Positions 40,870 through 51,450 are shown, numbered from the stretch's first letter. The stretch is DNA of 64,000 bases from Clostridium_AM sp900759715 (GCA_900759715.1 CAAEXF010000054.1:93183-157182); one strand, 5' to 3'. Translations and numbers: made by a program. Notes: generated by a model from the letters alone, not told the origin.

Positions 40870-41841
40870 ATGTTGATTAAAATTGAAAACTTAACAAAAT
40901 CTTATGGAAATCATGTAGCCATAAAAAATATTAACTTAGAAATAAAAAAAGGCGAAATTCTAGGTCTTTTAGGTCCAAATGGGGCTGGAAAATCTACTAC
41001 AATGAACATAGTTACTGGCTACCTCTCCGCTACAGAAGGCTCTGTAATGATAGATGGATTTGATATATTTAAAAATCCAATTCAAGCTAAGCAGAAAATA
41101 GGCTATTTACCAGAGATTCCTCCTTTATACACAGATATGACAGTTGAAGAGTATTTAAACTTTGTAAGTAAATTAAAAAAAGTTGAAAAAAACAAAAGAA
41201 AAGAACATATAGATACAATTGTGGATTCTATCAAACTAAATGATGTGAGAAAAAGACTTATAAAAAATCTCTCTAAAGGTTATAAACAAAGGGTTGGATT
41301 AGCACAAGCTATTATAGGAAACCCTGAGGTCCTTATACTAGATGAACCAACGGTAGGATTAGATCCTAAACAAATTATTGAAATTAGAAACTTAATTACA
41401 CAACTTAGTAAAGAGCATACAATTATTTTAAGTTCACATATACTTTCAGAAATTAGCGCTGTATGTGATAGAGTTGTAATTATAAATAAAGGATCAATTG
41501 TTGCAGAAGGCACACCAGAAGATTTATCTAAAAACTTAAGTTATGGAACCAAAATGGCTCTAAGAATAAAAGGAGCACTGGATCAATCAAAAGAAGTTAT
41601 AAACAAAATACCTAATATAAATTCTATAGAAGATGATGGTATTAAGGAACCTAACACTATAGATTTAATAGTAGAATCTAAAAATGACCGAGATATACGT
41701 GAGGATTTATTTAATGCTTTCAGCAAAGCAAATATACCTCTACTTATGATAAAACCATTAAATTTAACTTTGGAAGAAATATTCTTAGAAGTGACTGAAC
41801 AAACCAAGGAGGTGTCTGTAGATGCTGGAAATACTAAATAA
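40870..41841 (+). CDS. ABC-type exporter ATP-binding protein (GldA-like)
   Basis: About 323 residues. Walker A GPNGAGKSTTMN, Q-loop region YLPEIPPLYTDMTV, signature LSKGYKQRVGLAQAI, Walker B VLILDEPTVGLDP, and a C-terminal accessory part to 310. The ATG at 40870 has AGGGG six bases upstream. It is first in a three-gene operon with a permease (20-base overlap) and a GldG-like protein. In Bacteroidetes similar trios are linked with gliding, but in Firmicutes the substrate is unknown. Confidence 0.92.
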   Translation: MLIKIENLTKSYGNHVAIKNINLEIKKGEILGLLGPNGAGKSTTMNIVTGYLSATEGSVMIDGFDIFKNPIQAKQKIGYLPEIPPLYTDMTVEEYLNFVSKLKKVEKNKRKEHIDTIVDSIKLNDVRKRLIKNLSKGYKQRVGLAQAIIGNPEVLILDEPTVGLDPKQIIEIRNLITQLSKEHTIILSSHILSEISAVCDRVVIINKGSIVAEGTPEDLSKNLSYGTKMALRIKGALDQSKEVINKIPNINSIEDDGIKEPNTIDLIVESKNDRDIREDLFNAFSKANIPLLMIKPLNLTLEEIFLEVTEQTKEVSVDAGNTK

Positions 41842-42685
41842 AGAATTGAAATCATATTTTCACTCTTCCGCATCCTATATTTTTCTATTCGTTTTTTTAC
41901 TAATATCAGGAATATTTTTTACTTTATCAAACTTAATACCTGGCAATGGACTTTATCCAAATTTACTTTACGCTATGATTTTTGTTTTCTTATTTCTTGT
42001 ACCTATTTTAACTATGAAAACAATTGCCAGTGAAACTCATGAAAAGACAGATCAGTTATTATTGACGACACCACTTAGAATATGGGAAATAGTTTTGGGC
42101 AAGTTTTTAGCAGCTGCTGCTGTTTTCTTACTTGCCGTGGTAATAACCTTTATTTACCCAATAATATTAAAAAGCTTTGGATCTATACCATTAGGTGAAA
42201 CTATTGGTGCATACATAGGCTTTGTTTTAATAGGACTATGTTTTATTTCCATAGGTATTTTTGTTTCAGCCTTAACAGAGAATCAGGTTACTGCTGCAAT
42301 TGGTACTTTCGGTGCCTTGTTTATCATATGGATACTTGATTGGATTGGCAGCGGATTACCTACAAGCATTATATCCGGAGTAATTTTTGCAGTAGTTTTA
42401 GTAGTTCTTATAAGCTTATTTTTGTACTATAATACTCAAAATGTATATGTTAGTATTTCCACAGGAATCCTAGGTTCTTTAATAGTTCTTACAATTTATC
42501 TAAAAAATAAAAATTTATATGATGGATTTATAGCAAAATTTGTTAGTTGGTTCTCATTAATGAAACGTTATGAACCATTTAATATGGGCATGCTTAATGC
42601 TAGTTCAATAGTTTACTATATATCATTTTCTATATTTTTTATACTTTTAACTATAAACATTATTGATAGAAGAAGATGGAACTAG
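41822..42685 (+). CDS. ABC-2 type permease (GldF-like)
   Basis: 287 residues with six predicted spans (for example ASYIFLFVFLLISGIFFTL, FLAAAAVFLLAVVITFIYPII, YIGFVLIGLCFISIGIFVSAL). The periplasm-facing TIASETHEKTDQLLLTTPLRIWEIVLGKF block is typical of this subfamily (EERRxGTxELLLTxPxxxxxxVLGK). Start codon inside the end of the ATPase gene with GGAGG upstream; translation coupled. Confidence 0.92.
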   Translation: MLEILNKELKSYFHSSASYIFLFVFLLISGIFFTLSNLIPGNGLYPNLLYAMIFVFLFLVPILTMKTIASETHEKTDQLLLTTPLRIWEIVLGKFLAAAAVFLLAVVITFIYPIILKSFGSIPLGETIGAYIGFVLIGLCFISIGIFVSALTENQVTAAIGTFGALFIIWILDWIGSGLPTSIISGVIFAVVLVVLISLFLYYNTQNVYVSISTGILGSLIVLTIYLKNKNLYDGFIAKFVSWFSLMKRYEPFNMGMLNASSIVYYISFSIFFILLTINIIDRRRWN

Positions 42686-42701
42686 GGAGGTGAACTGATA
42701 A

Positions 42702-44135
42702 ATGAAAAATATAAATATAAAAAACTTTTTTAATGAAAAAAAATTAAAAAAAGGTGGGTTAACAACAATAACAATAGCATTATCTTTAGTTATTTTGATA
42801 GCACTAAATTTAGGTGTCGGGAAATTGAATTGGAGTAAAGATCTAACTAAAAGTAAAATATTCACCTTATCCGATCAAACCTATAAAGTTTTAGATAACT
42901 TGAAACAAGATATAACAATATATGGATTTTATCAATCTGGTCAAGAAAACTATACCGTAAAGACTATTTTGGATCAATATGCGGCACATTCAAAGCATAT
43001 TAAGATTGTATATAAAGATCCTTCAAAATATCCTCAGCTAGCCCAAAAATTTAGCAAGGATAACAATAAAGTAGATATTGGTTCTGTAGTAGTAGAAAAT
43101 GGTTCTAAATTCAAAGTTCTAGATCCAAATTCTTTTATAAATGCTGATTACAGTAATCCTTATGCCCCAACAACCCAATCTCTTGCGGTTGAGCAAAGTA
43201 TAACCTCTGGTATATTATATGTAACCTCTGATAAGAGCACTACTATATATACTTTACAAGGACAAGGAGAAAGTGAACTCTCTCCACAAGTAGCAAATCA
43301 GTTGTCTTTAGAAAATTACACTGTAACACCTGTTAACTTATCACTAAAAGATGCTAGTTTGAAAGAAGATTCTGTTTTACTTGTGAGTTCTCCAAAAAGA
43401 GATCTTTCTCAGCCAGAGGCAGATGCTATAAAAAGCTATCTTTCAAAGGGCGGTAAAGCACTATTTTTAATGGATTTAACAGAAAATGATTTACCAAACT
43501 TTCAATCAGTGTTAAACTACTATGGTTTATCTTTACAAAGAGCCATTACAGTTGAAGGTAATAGTGCTTATGTTTCTCAAAACCCTATATCTCTGTTACC
43601 TGATCAAAAGAATCATGATATTTTAAATTCATTAATTGATAATAATCTACGTGTACTTATTCCTGGTGCTCAAAGTATAGGAATATCACAAAATAAAAGA
43701 AGTTCCTTAACAATTGAGCCATTGTTAACAACTTCTAATGATTCCTGGGGAAAAACTAATTTAAAAACTGACACACTAGAAAAACAAACTGGTGATTTAA
43801 ATGGACCTTTTAATATAGCCGTAGCAGTAACAGATAAATCCAATGATCCTAAAGTTAGTGATACAAGAATAGTGGTAGTTTCTAATTCAACTTTCACCAG
43901 CCCTCAAGTAACATCTTTAAGTAATAATGCTAATTTAGACTTCTTTATGAATTCAGTTAGCTGGGCCCAAGGTAAAAAAGATACTATATCAGTTATACCA
44001 AAAAATTTAGATAACTATACACTACAAGTAAGTGGGTTAAGTAGACTAACAGCTTCAACTTTTGTAGTAATTGTTATTCCTGCAGCAATTTTAATAACAG
44101 GAATAGTTGTATGGGTTAGAAGAAGAAAATTGTAA
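42702..44135 (+). CDS. GldG-like auxiliary ABC-transport protein
   Basis: 477 residues. One N-terminal span (LTTITIALSLVILIALNLGVGKL), a large extracytoplasmic region of the ABC_transp_aux type (KSKIFTLSDQTYKVLDNLKQDITIYGFY; DKSTTIYTLQGQGESELS; SKGGKALFLMDL) and a C-terminal span (TFVVIVIPAAILITGIVVWVRRRKL). RBS GGGAGGTG. It belongs with the two preceding genes; it is probably an accessory that spans the envelope side of the exporter. Substrate unknown. Confidence 0.9.
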   Translation: MKNINIKNFFNEKKLKKGGLTTITIALSLVILIALNLGVGKLNWSKDLTKSKIFTLSDQTYKVLDNLKQDITIYGFYQSGQENYTVKTILDQYAAHSKHIKIVYKDPSKYPQLAQKFSKDNNKVDIGSVVVENGSKFKVLDPNSFINADYSNPYAPTTQSLAVEQSITSGILYVTSDKSTTIYTLQGQGESELSPQVANQLSLENYTVTPVNLSLKDASLKEDSVLLVSSPKRDLSQPEADAIKSYLSKGGKALFLMDLTENDLPNFQSVLNYYGLSLQRAITVEGNSAYVSQNPISLLPDQKNHDILNSLIDNNLRVLIPGAQSIGISQNKRSSLTIEPLLTTSNDSWGKTNLKTDTLEKQTGDLNGPFNIAVAVTDKSNDPKVSDTRIVVVSNSTFTSPQVTSLSNNANLDFFMNSVSWAQGKKDTISVIPKNLDNYTLQVSGLSRLTASTFVVIVIPAAILITGIVVWVRRRKL

Positions 44136-44220
44136 AAGTTAATAGTCTATAAAAACATCAGCAAATGCTTAATTAAAAGCAATTGTAATGAAATATTAAG
44201 AGATTTATATAACTCAGAAA

Positions 44221-44265
44221 AAAGCTGCCATTAAGTCTTATTTTTCAGGGCTTAACGGCAGCCTT
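44221..44265. terminator. Bidirectional terminator
   Basis: Stem AAGCTGCCATTAAG pairing with CTTAACGGCAGCCTT, with A-rich sequence before and TTTTACTTTTT after; it serves the exporter operon and perhaps the convergent alpha-galactosidase. Confidence 0.88.
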
Positions 44266-44345
44266 TTACTTTTTCTTTCTAATCTATTCTATGTTTAATT
44301 TAATCTTTTGATTTCCTTTAAGTATATACCATAAAATAAGGTTTA

Positions 44346-46412
44346 CTATAATACACTAAAGTGAATTATGGCGCTGTCATAATCCCCTACTAAACGTAAA
44401 TCTATCCCATACTTCATAAGATAATTTCCAGTCTTTTTTAACTGTTGACCATTGTAGTTAAAAGAGTAAACTTTATCTTTCTGAAGTTCTCTAAGCCTTA
44501 CCCTAAGGCCTCTATGCCCTAGTTTACTTTGAGGTAGAAAAACAAATAACACAGCTTCTTCCTGCTTAACATATTGGAAACAATGATAATCATTTTGTGA
44601 GTTACTTGAAATTCTATAAAAATCCCCTTCTTGAATTATAGGACGTATTTTTTTATATTCTTCTATTAGTTCCTTTGATAGTTTTATGTCCTCTTTACTA
44701 AACTTTAGTATGTTACAACCTATTCCTAAGCTTCCCATCATAGCACTATGATATCTAAATTTCATAGGTATGTTTCTTCTAGATAAAAAATTAGGACAAT
44801 CTGTTACCCAAGTCCTCATAGCCTTTATTGGATAAATATAGGAATAACTGTCTTGTATATTTAATCGATCATAGGCATCTGTATTGTCACTTGTCCAGAA
44901 ATCATCAAAGATACCTAATATACCATAGTCTATTCTTCCTCCACCAGAGGCACAGGCTTCAAATAGCACCTTAGGATGTTTCTTCTTCAACTCTTTAACA
45001 ATATCATATATTACCTCTATATGCTTATACCAAATAGTCTTATCTGTTCCACTTTGCGCTATAGGTCTATTAGCATCCCATTTAATATAGTCAATGTCAT
45101 AAGTAGATAATAAGCTATCCAGCATATTATATATAAATTCTTTAACCTCTGGTTTTGTAACATTTAACACATATTGTCCTCTTGAGGTGTCAGTTTCTCT
45201 GGTATCAAAGTGATATATCCAATCAACGTGATCTTTATAAAGTTGTGATAAGGGATTAACCATTTCTGGCTCCACCCAAATTCCAAACATCATTCCCATG
45301 GCTTTCACTTCGTCTATTAGAGGCTTTAAGCCCTTAGGGAATTTATCCTTATTTACATACCAATCTCCTAGTCCCTTATCAATACTATTTCTTTCTCCAA
45401 ACCATCCATCATCCACAACAAATAATTCTGCACCAATTTCCTTTGCTATTTTAGCTAACCTTATTTGTTCTTCACAATTAACTTTAAACTCCGTAGCTTC
45501 CCAAGAATTATAAAGTACAGGTCTTAGGCCAGGTCTTAGCAGGTTTTTCTTGGCAAAGTTATGAAGATTGTGGCTCATTGCCTCAAAACCTTTGTTTGTA
45601 TATCCACTTATAATTGATGGCGCTGCAAACTCTTCTTTAGGTTTAAGTTTCAGTATAAAATCATGTGAATTTATGCCCATTTGGACTAAAGTTTCTCCAT
45701 ATTGAGTTTGCTCTACTACTCCACTGAAATTTCCACTTAATCTTAAAGCTCCAAAAAATACTTCTCCATTAGTTTCTGTAGCATCCTTATCTAGAATAAA
45801 ATAAGGATTATGATTATGAGTAGAAATTCCTCTTCTATTTTCTACAAGTATTTTCCCATAACTGACTCTTTGAGTAAACCTCTGCTGTTCTGCTCCCCAA
45901 TGACCATGAACGTTTGAAAAGTTTAAGTTTTCATAGGGTATATGAAACTGAGCACTATGGATTTTTTCCACTTCTATTATATCCTCACTACTATTCTTTA
46001 GTGAAACCCATCTTTCGATTAAATCCTCTTCTTCGTGAAGCTTATAGTGAAGATTTATCTGGAAACTATAATGGGTATCTGCTAAATTAATAATTAGCTC
46101 TTCTTCCTTTATCTCATATCCTATATACTTATAAACTAACTCCCTTATACCGTCACTAAAATTAACTTTTAAGCAATGTTCCTTATATCTTAACCCTCCA
46201 TATATCGGGAACTCTTCTGGAGTTATTTCATGTACTGGGTCGTTAGTTGATACTTCACATAAATCTGGCAGGCTAAATTCATCTAAATCATTGATTTTTT
46301 CTCCCCAGTATATGTGCCTTATTAAACCTAAACTATCCACCCCAAAGACATAGGAGGTGTTATTGGTATAAAGTCCAAATATCTTATTTTTCTTACTTAC
46401 ACAAATAGCCAT
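44346..46412 (-). CDS. Alpha-galactosidase (GH36)
   Basis: 688 residues. It hydrolyses alpha-1,6-galactosides (melibiose, raffinose family), apparently in the cytosol since no signal peptide is seen. N-terminal beta-sandwich, then a TIM barrel with VVDDGWFGERNS, MFGIWVEPEMVNP, nucleophile Asp in YDIDYIKWDANR, EACASGGGRIDYGIL, and acid/base Asp in FWTSDNTDAYDRL. The frame is open to 46430 (TTG), but the ATG at 46412 has GTTGGAGG eleven bases upstream and is the real start. It is the last gene of the sugar operon, 113 bases after lacZ. Confidence 0.93.
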   Translation of the reverse strand: MAICVSKKNKIFGLYTNNTSYVFGVDSLGLIRHIYWGEKINDLDEFSLPDLCEVSTNDPVHEITPEEFPIYGGLRYKEHCLKVNFSDGIRELVYKYIGYEIKEEELIINLADTHYSFQINLHYKLHEEEDLIERWVSLKNSSEDIIEVEKIHSAQFHIPYENLNFSNVHGHWGAEQQRFTQRVSYGKILVENRRGISTHNHNPYFILDKDATETNGEVFFGALRLSGNFSGVVEQTQYGETLVQMGINSHDFILKLKPKEEFAAPSIISGYTNKGFEAMSHNLHNFAKKNLLRPGLRPVLYNSWEATEFKVNCEEQIRLAKIAKEIGAELFVVDDGWFGERNSIDKGLGDWYVNKDKFPKGLKPLIDEVKAMGMMFGIWVEPEMVNPLSQLYKDHVDWIYHFDTRETDTSRGQYVLNVTKPEVKEFIYNMLDSLLSTYDIDYIKWDANRPIAQSGTDKTIWYKHIEVIYDIVKELKKKHPKVLFEACASGGGRIDYGILGIFDDFWTSDNTDAYDRLNIQDSYSYIYPIKAMRTWVTDCPNFLSRRNIPMKFRYHSAMMGSLGIGCNILKFSKEDIKLSKELIEEYKKIRPIIQEGDFYRISSNSQNDYHCFQYVKQEEAVLFVFLPQSKLGHRGLRVRLRELQKDKVYSFNYNGQQLKKTGNYLMKYGIDLRLVGDYDSAIIHFSVL

Positions 46413-46525
46413 AAAGATTTTAGCCTCCAACTCTATATATTATTATAGGAAAACTAACTAGAAAGTTAACTGACCATCTAGTAGCCCTATATTATTTATG
46501 AAATTTTCTACCCTTCTGCCTTTGA

Positions 46526-49500
46526 TTATTTGCAGGCTCTCATAATAAATTCAAAGTAAATATCCTTAGATGAATCTATAAGATATTCATTATGAACTGG
46601 TGCTCCCCAACTGTCATCTCCCCCAACTCCCATTTGTTTCGCTGCAATAGTTACTATGGTGTAGTTCACATTTGGAAGCTCATAGTGATGTAATGCATTT
46701 TGAAGTTCAAAGGCTGTGTATGGTGATACTCCCAATTCAAATAGGTCCTTTTCATAAATAAATTCTATACCAAAGCCTTTTTTATCTTTTATTTGAGCCC
46801 ATCTTACTCCAGTATGATTTCCACTTTCCTGTGGTACAGCGTACTTAGAAACATTTTCAACTACAGATTTTTCAAAAATACCTAAGTCAGCTCCATGAAG
46901 CCTATCTATATAGTTTTCCTCCGGTCCCTTACCATACCACTTAAAACTATCATAGTCTGCAGATAGTCTAAAACTCATTCCAAACATAGGAAGTTCCGGC
47001 AAACCTTCCACACCTTTATAGTAGCTGCTTACTTTAATTTCACCATTAGCATAGGTAGTGTAAGAAACTTTCACCTCTGTCTCTGAAGTTGTTGGTAGCA
47101 AATAAGTATACTCTACAATAATTTTGTAGTCCTCCTCCGTTAGCTTAAAATCACAATATCGCTGAAACATACTTGCTTGCAGCCATTGTCCACACCTGAA
47201 CCCATGGTTATTCCCCTTATCATTATCTGTCATAGATCTCCAATAAATAGGCATTGGTGTACGGGTAATCATTTCTTTTCCTGCATATCTAAGGGATACG
47301 ATTCCACCCTCTTGCTTTGAGAATAACACACTGAAGTCTTTATTTTTAACTCCAATATTTATATCTCCATGTATAACAGTAAGTTTATCTAGCTTTTCCG
47401 GAGCCTTTATTCCTTCTACGGAATAAATATATTGATCAAAGGCTACTACATGTCCCGCTTTTCCCCAAAGAGCATCTTCTTTAAGTTTAAAACGAATATT
47501 TACTGCATATTCTCCTGGAATGTTAGCTTCAGGCAATCCTAATTCAATATACTTTTCATCTCCAGCTTTTACTAACACCTGCATAAAATTCTTATAAATT
47601 TTTTCTCCATTAAAGTCTAGAGAATACTCTAAAACATAGGCCGAAGTGTCTATAAACAAGTTTTTATTTACAACTTTAACACCCTTTTTATCTGTGATAA
47701 GTTTTAAATTTTGATAAAGTTTCTTTACTTCCTGTGCCTTTGGAGATGGCGTTCTATCTGCATATACTATACCATTACCACAAAAATTATAATCTGTTGG
47801 TCTGTCATCAAAATCTCCTCCATAAGCCAAAAACTCTTGACCAAACCTATCCTCTTTAACTATAAATTGATCTATATAATCCCAAATAAATCCTCCTTGA
47901 TAAAGTTCATATTTGTCCTCTAGCTCCACATACTTGTGCATTGCCCCACAGGAGTTTCCCATAGCGTGCATGTATTCACAACTTATATAAGGTTTTTCTG
48001 GTGAATTGCTTAAGTACTCTTCAATATCTAGAACCTTAGCATACATTCTACTTTCCATATCGCTAGTTTCATTAAAACGCCTATCTTGAAATACACCTTC
48101 GTAATGTACCAATCTTGAAGGATCTTTTTTCCCGAAATACTGAGACATTTTATATATGTTTTCTCCACCAAAGGATTCATTTCCACAGGACCATATCAAA
48201 ATAGAGGGATGATTTTTATCCCTTTCTACCATAGAAACTGCCCTATCTAGTACAATATCTAACCATTCTTTTTTGCTGTCTGGAATAACCCAATCCGGCT
48301 GCACCTTGCCCATTTTTTGCCACGAACCATGGGTTTCTAAATTAACCTCATCTATCAAGTATATACCGTATTCATCACAAAGCTTATACCAGTAACTTTG
48401 ATTAGGATAATGAGAAGTTCTAACAGAGTTTATGTTATTTTGTTTTAAAAATTTTATATCCCAAAGCATATCTTCTTTAGTTATAGCTCTACCTCTACGG
48501 CAGTTAAACTCATGGCGATTTATTCCTTTAAAAACTATACGCTTGCCATTTATACACATAATCTTATCAAGCATTTCAAACTTTCTAAAACCTATCTTTT
48601 GAGGAACAATCTCTACTGTCTCACCTTTTTTATCCCTAATAACAATATGCAAAGTATAAAGATAAGGGCTTTCTGCGCTCCAAAGTTCTACCTCATTTAC
48701 ATATAGTTCTAAAGACATAGTGTCTAAAACAGAAGTTCCTTTAGATTCTCCTATCAAGTTACCCTCGTTATCCTTTAATTCTAAACCTATAACTGTATTG
48801 AAGTCTCCTTTTACTTTTAAATCTAACTTTAATACTGCATTTTTATAGTTTTTATCTAAATCTGTTTTTACAAAAATGTCCTGTATATGTGTTTTAGGAA
48901 TAGAATATAAATATACATCCCTAAATATACCTGAAAACCTCCAAAAATCTTGATCTTCTAGCCAGCTGCCTGTAGATCTTTTATATACCTCTACGGCAAG
49001 TTTGTTTTCTCCATCTTTAATATATGATGTTAAATCAAACTCTGCGGTCGTAAAACTATCTTCACTATAGCCTATAAAATTTCCATTTAACCAAAGATAA
49101 AAAGAACTTTCTACCCCTTGGAAAGAAATATATATAGGCTTTTCTTTCATATTTTCCTCCAAAGTAAAATACTTTACATAGCTTCCTACAGGATTATATT
49201 CTTCTGATATCTCTGGAGGTCTTAAACAACTGTGTCCATCCCAAGGATACATAGTATTTATATATTGTGGTTTATCATAACCCTGAAGCTGTATATGTCC
49301 AGGAACAGTTATGTCCTTCCATGAGTGACAATCAAATTCTTGTTTATAAAATTCCTTAATTCTAGAGCTTGGATTTAATGGAAAGCTAAACTTCCAGTTT
49401 CCATTTAAACTTTGTCTTAGTTTCATTTCTCCAGCTGCTAATTCATCTTCTGTTAAATAGTATTTATGATCTGAATGGGCTTTAATTCTACCAACAGCAA

Positions 49501-49549
49501 AAACTGATGGATCTGAAAGCCAATCTATACTTGAAATCTTAAAAGTCAT
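46526..49549 (-). CDS. lacZ: Beta-galactosidase LacZ (GH2)
   Basis: 1007 residues, the standard five-domain LacZ length. Cytosolic hydrolysis of lactose or other beta-galactosides. Sugar-binding domain with CLRPPEISEEYNPVGSY and YSEDSFTTAEFDLT; RPLWGRHEFN-like site seen as FKGINRHEFNCRRGRAI; acid/base Glu in ILIWSCGNESFGG; nucleophile Glu in YISCEYMHAMGNSCG; C-terminal domain with YRSMTDNDKGNN-type block (YWRSMTDNDKGN) and WYGKGPEENYIDR. Start with AAAGGAG. It follows the permease genes, with a hairpin in between that may lower read-through. Confidence 0.96.
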   Translation of the reverse strand: MTFKISSIDWLSDPSVFAVGRIKAHSDHKYYLTEDELAAGEMKLRQSLNGNWKFSFPLNPSSRIKEFYKQEFDCHSWKDITVPGHIQLQGYDKPQYINTMYPWDGHSCLRPPEISEEYNPVGSYVKYFTLEENMKEKPIYISFQGVESSFYLWLNGNFIGYSEDSFTTAEFDLTSYIKDGENKLAVEVYKRSTGSWLEDQDFWRFSGIFRDVYLYSIPKTHIQDIFVKTDLDKNYKNAVLKLDLKVKGDFNTVIGLELKDNEGNLIGESKGTSVLDTMSLELYVNEVELWSAESPYLYTLHIVIRDKKGETVEIVPQKIGFRKFEMLDKIMCINGKRIVFKGINRHEFNCRRGRAITKEDMLWDIKFLKQNNINSVRTSHYPNQSYWYKLCDEYGIYLIDEVNLETHGSWQKMGKVQPDWVIPDSKKEWLDIVLDRAVSMVERDKNHPSILIWSCGNESFGGENIYKMSQYFGKKDPSRLVHYEGVFQDRRFNETSDMESRMYAKVLDIEEYLSNSPEKPYISCEYMHAMGNSCGAMHKYVELEDKYELYQGGFIWDYIDQFIVKEDRFGQEFLAYGGDFDDRPTDYNFCGNGIVYADRTPSPKAQEVKKLYQNLKLITDKKGVKVVNKNLFIDTSAYVLEYSLDFNGEKIYKNFMQVLVKAGDEKYIELGLPEANIPGEYAVNIRFKLKEDALWGKAGHVVAFDQYIYSVEGIKAPEKLDKLTVIHGDINIGVKNKDFSVLFSKQEGGIVSLRYAGKEMITRTPMPIYWRSMTDNDKGNNHGFRCGQWLQASMFQRYCDFKLTEEDYKIIVEYTYLLPTTSETEVKVSYTTYANGEIKVSSYYKGVEGLPELPMFGMSFRLSADYDSFKWYGKGPEENYIDRLHGADLGIFEKSVVENVSKYAVPQESGNHTGVRWAQIKDKKGFGIEFIYEKDLFELGVSPYTAFELQNALHHYELPNVNYTIVTIAAKQMGVGGDDSWGAPVHNEYLIDSSKDIYFEFIMRACK

Positions 49550-49585
49550 AAATTTATCTCCTTTTAAATATATAGTTATTTAAGA

Positions 49586-49629
49586 AAAACATTTATCTTT
49601 GTAAATATATATACAAAAATAAATGTTTT
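49586..49629 (-). terminator. Intercistronic hairpin between permease and lacZ
   Basis: AAAACATTTAT pairing with ATAAATGTTTT with an inner TTTGTA/TACAAA, then a modest T tract on the minus strand. Probably an attenuator or an RNA-stability element. Confidence 0.6.
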
Positions 49630-49664
49630 GATTTCTTTCTTTGAAAAATTATTATGCCTTAAAA

Positions 49665-50483
49665 CTATCCTTTAACAGATCCAAGCATTCCTGCCACAAA
49701 ATGTTTTTGCATGAAGAAGAATACTAGTGCTGTAGGAATGGTTGCTATTACAATTCCAGCCATAATCATTCCGTAATCTGGAGTGTAAGAGGAACCCATA
49801 GTAGAAATAATTAAAGGTACCGTTCTTTTTTCTGGTGTTTGCAAAGCAATAAGTGGCCACATATAATTATTCCAACTACTCATAAAAGTAATAATAGCTG
49901 CTGCTGCATAAGTAGATTTCATTGTAGGAAAATAAATTTTTGTAAATATTTGAACTTCACTTAATCCATCGATACGTCCCGCTTCTAAAATATCTTTAGG
50001 AAAGGCCTTCGTATTCTGTCTAAAAAAGAATATTAAAAAAGCTGTAGATATACTAGGAATTACTACTGCTGCTGCAGTATTTAATCCAAAAATCCTGAAG
50101 CTACTAAACATTTTAAATAAAGGTACCATTAGAGCCGCAAAAGGAACCATCATAGATAGTAATAGTATATTAAAAATTCTATCTCTTACCTTGTTTCTAT
50201 AAATCTCAAAGCCATATCCTGCTAAAGAAGATATAATTAGAGCTAGTACTGTAGTTATAACTGCTATCTTAGCAGAATTCCATAATGATATAGAAAAGTT
50301 TAAATCTGAAGCAAAAAGATTTCTAAAGTTTTCTACAATATGACTACCTGGTATCAAGGAGCCTTTAGTAATATCTAATGACTTGTTTGTCATACTTATA
50401 ACCATCCATAAAAAAGGGAAAATTGATATAAGAGATGCTGTTATTAAAAATATATATTTAGCTAAATTTATTATTTTTCTCAT
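49665..50483 (-). CDS. Sugar ABC transporter permease (MalG/LacG type)
   Basis: 272 residues, six membrane spans, with the ATPase-contact motif EAGRIDGLSEVQIFTKIYFPTMKS (EAA loop). Overlaps the stop of the preceding permease by 4 bases (ATGA). It belongs to the CUT1 family with the two genes before it; its ATPase is most likely the MsmK/UgpC protein encoded at 56617. Confidence 0.93.
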   Translation of the reverse strand: MRKIINLAKYIFLITASLISIFPFLWMVISMTNKSLDITKGSLIPGSHIVENFRNLFASDLNFSISLWNSAKIAVITTVLALIISSLAGYGFEIYRNKVRDRIFNILLLSMMVPFAALMVPLFKMFSSFRIFGLNTAAAVVIPSISTAFLIFFFRQNTKAFPKDILEAGRIDGLSEVQIFTKIYFPTMKSTYAAAAIITFMSSWNNYMWPLIALQTPEKRTVPLIISTMGSSYTPDYGMIMAGIVIATIPTALVFFFMQKHFVAGMLGSVKG

Positions 50484-51370
50484 TTATCATCACCTGCCAC
50501 TTTAAATTGTACTAACGATAATATAACAATCATAAATACAATAGTATAAGAAACCGCTGCTGCGTAACCAAAGTTTGGACTATATTTAAAACTTAAGTTA
50601 TATATATACTGTGATATTGTAGCTGTAGCATTTCCTGGCCCACCTTCAGTTATATTCATTACTTCATCGAATAATTGTAAAGTACCTATTGTTGAGGTAA
50701 TAGTAGTGAATAAAATGATTGGTTTTAATAATGGTACAGTAATATAAAAAAATTGCTTAACTGGTGACGCTCCATCTATTTTTGCAGCTTCATACATAGA
50801 TGGATCAATATTTTGTAAACCTGCTAAGTAGAATATCATGTTATAGCCCGTCCAACGCCAAGTTATAGCTATAATTATAGTAACCTTAGCCCAGAAAGGA
50901 TCAGTAATCCATTGTATAGGTGAATTTATTAAATGTATAGATACTAAAATTTTATTCATTAGACCATCATTTGAAAATAAGCTTTTAAATATTACAGAAT
51001 AAGCTACCAAAGACGTTACACAGGGTAAAAATATTGCTGTTCTAAAAAGTCCTTTTCCTTTAAGATCTTTATCATTTAGAAGTACAGATATAAACAGAGC
51101 TAATAAAATCATTATAGGAACCTGTACTAATAAATAAATAAGGGTATTTATAACCGCTTTTTGAAATATAGTATCTGTAAATAATCTCTTGTAATTTTCA
51201 ATCCCTACAAATCTCATATTGTTTCCCATACCTGATCTCAATGAGGTAATAAAAGCTTGTATCATAGGATAAAAAACAAAAGAAATTATTATAATTATGC
51301 TGAGGATAGTAAATCCCCAACCGACCATATCATATTTTTTAAATAATGTACCTTTTTTGTTAGTGTTCAA
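50480..51370 (-). CDS. Sugar ABC transporter permease (MalF/LacF type)
   Basis: 296 residues, six spans, EAA loop in YEAAKIDGASPVKQFFYITVPLLKP. RBS AGGAGGT. It lies 80 bases after the binding-protein gene, a gap holding a stem-loop, the usual arrangement that gives more binding protein than permease. CUT1 family, substrate likely a galactoside given LacZ and the alpha-galactosidase downstream. Confidence 0.93.
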   Translation of the reverse strand: MNTNKKGTLFKKYDMVGWGFTILSIIIIISFVFYPMIQAFITSLRSGMGNNMRFVGIENYKRLFTDTIFQKAVINTLIYLLVQVPIMILLALFISVLLNDKDLKGKGLFRTAIFLPCVTSLVAYSVIFKSLFSNDGLMNKILVSIHLINSPIQWITDPFWAKVTIIIAITWRWTGYNMIFYLAGLQNIDPSMYEAAKIDGASPVKQFFYITVPLLKPIILFTTITSTIGTLQLFDEVMNITEGGPGNATATISQYIYNLSFKYSPNFGYAAAVSYTIVFMIVILSLVQFKVAGDDK

Positions 51371-51390
51371 TTGTCAAAACCTCCTGTTAT

Positions 51391-51433
51391 AGATTAATCC
51401 CTTGCTAAGTATCAATTAGCAAAGGATTAATCT
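51391..51433 (-). terminator. Stem-loop between binding protein and permease genes
   Basis: AGATTAATCC..TTGCTAA pairing with TTAGCAA..GGATTAATCT, no strong T-run. A typical intercistronic stabiliser/attenuator of ABC sugar operons. Confidence 0.75.
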
Positions 51434-51450
51434 ATATTTATTATTAGAGA

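Noticed and set aside
40864..44135. A bacteriocin exporter or immunity system linked to agr
   Set aside because: The trio matches the general GldA/F/G type; no peptide precursor is present and a strong terminator separates it from the agr region.
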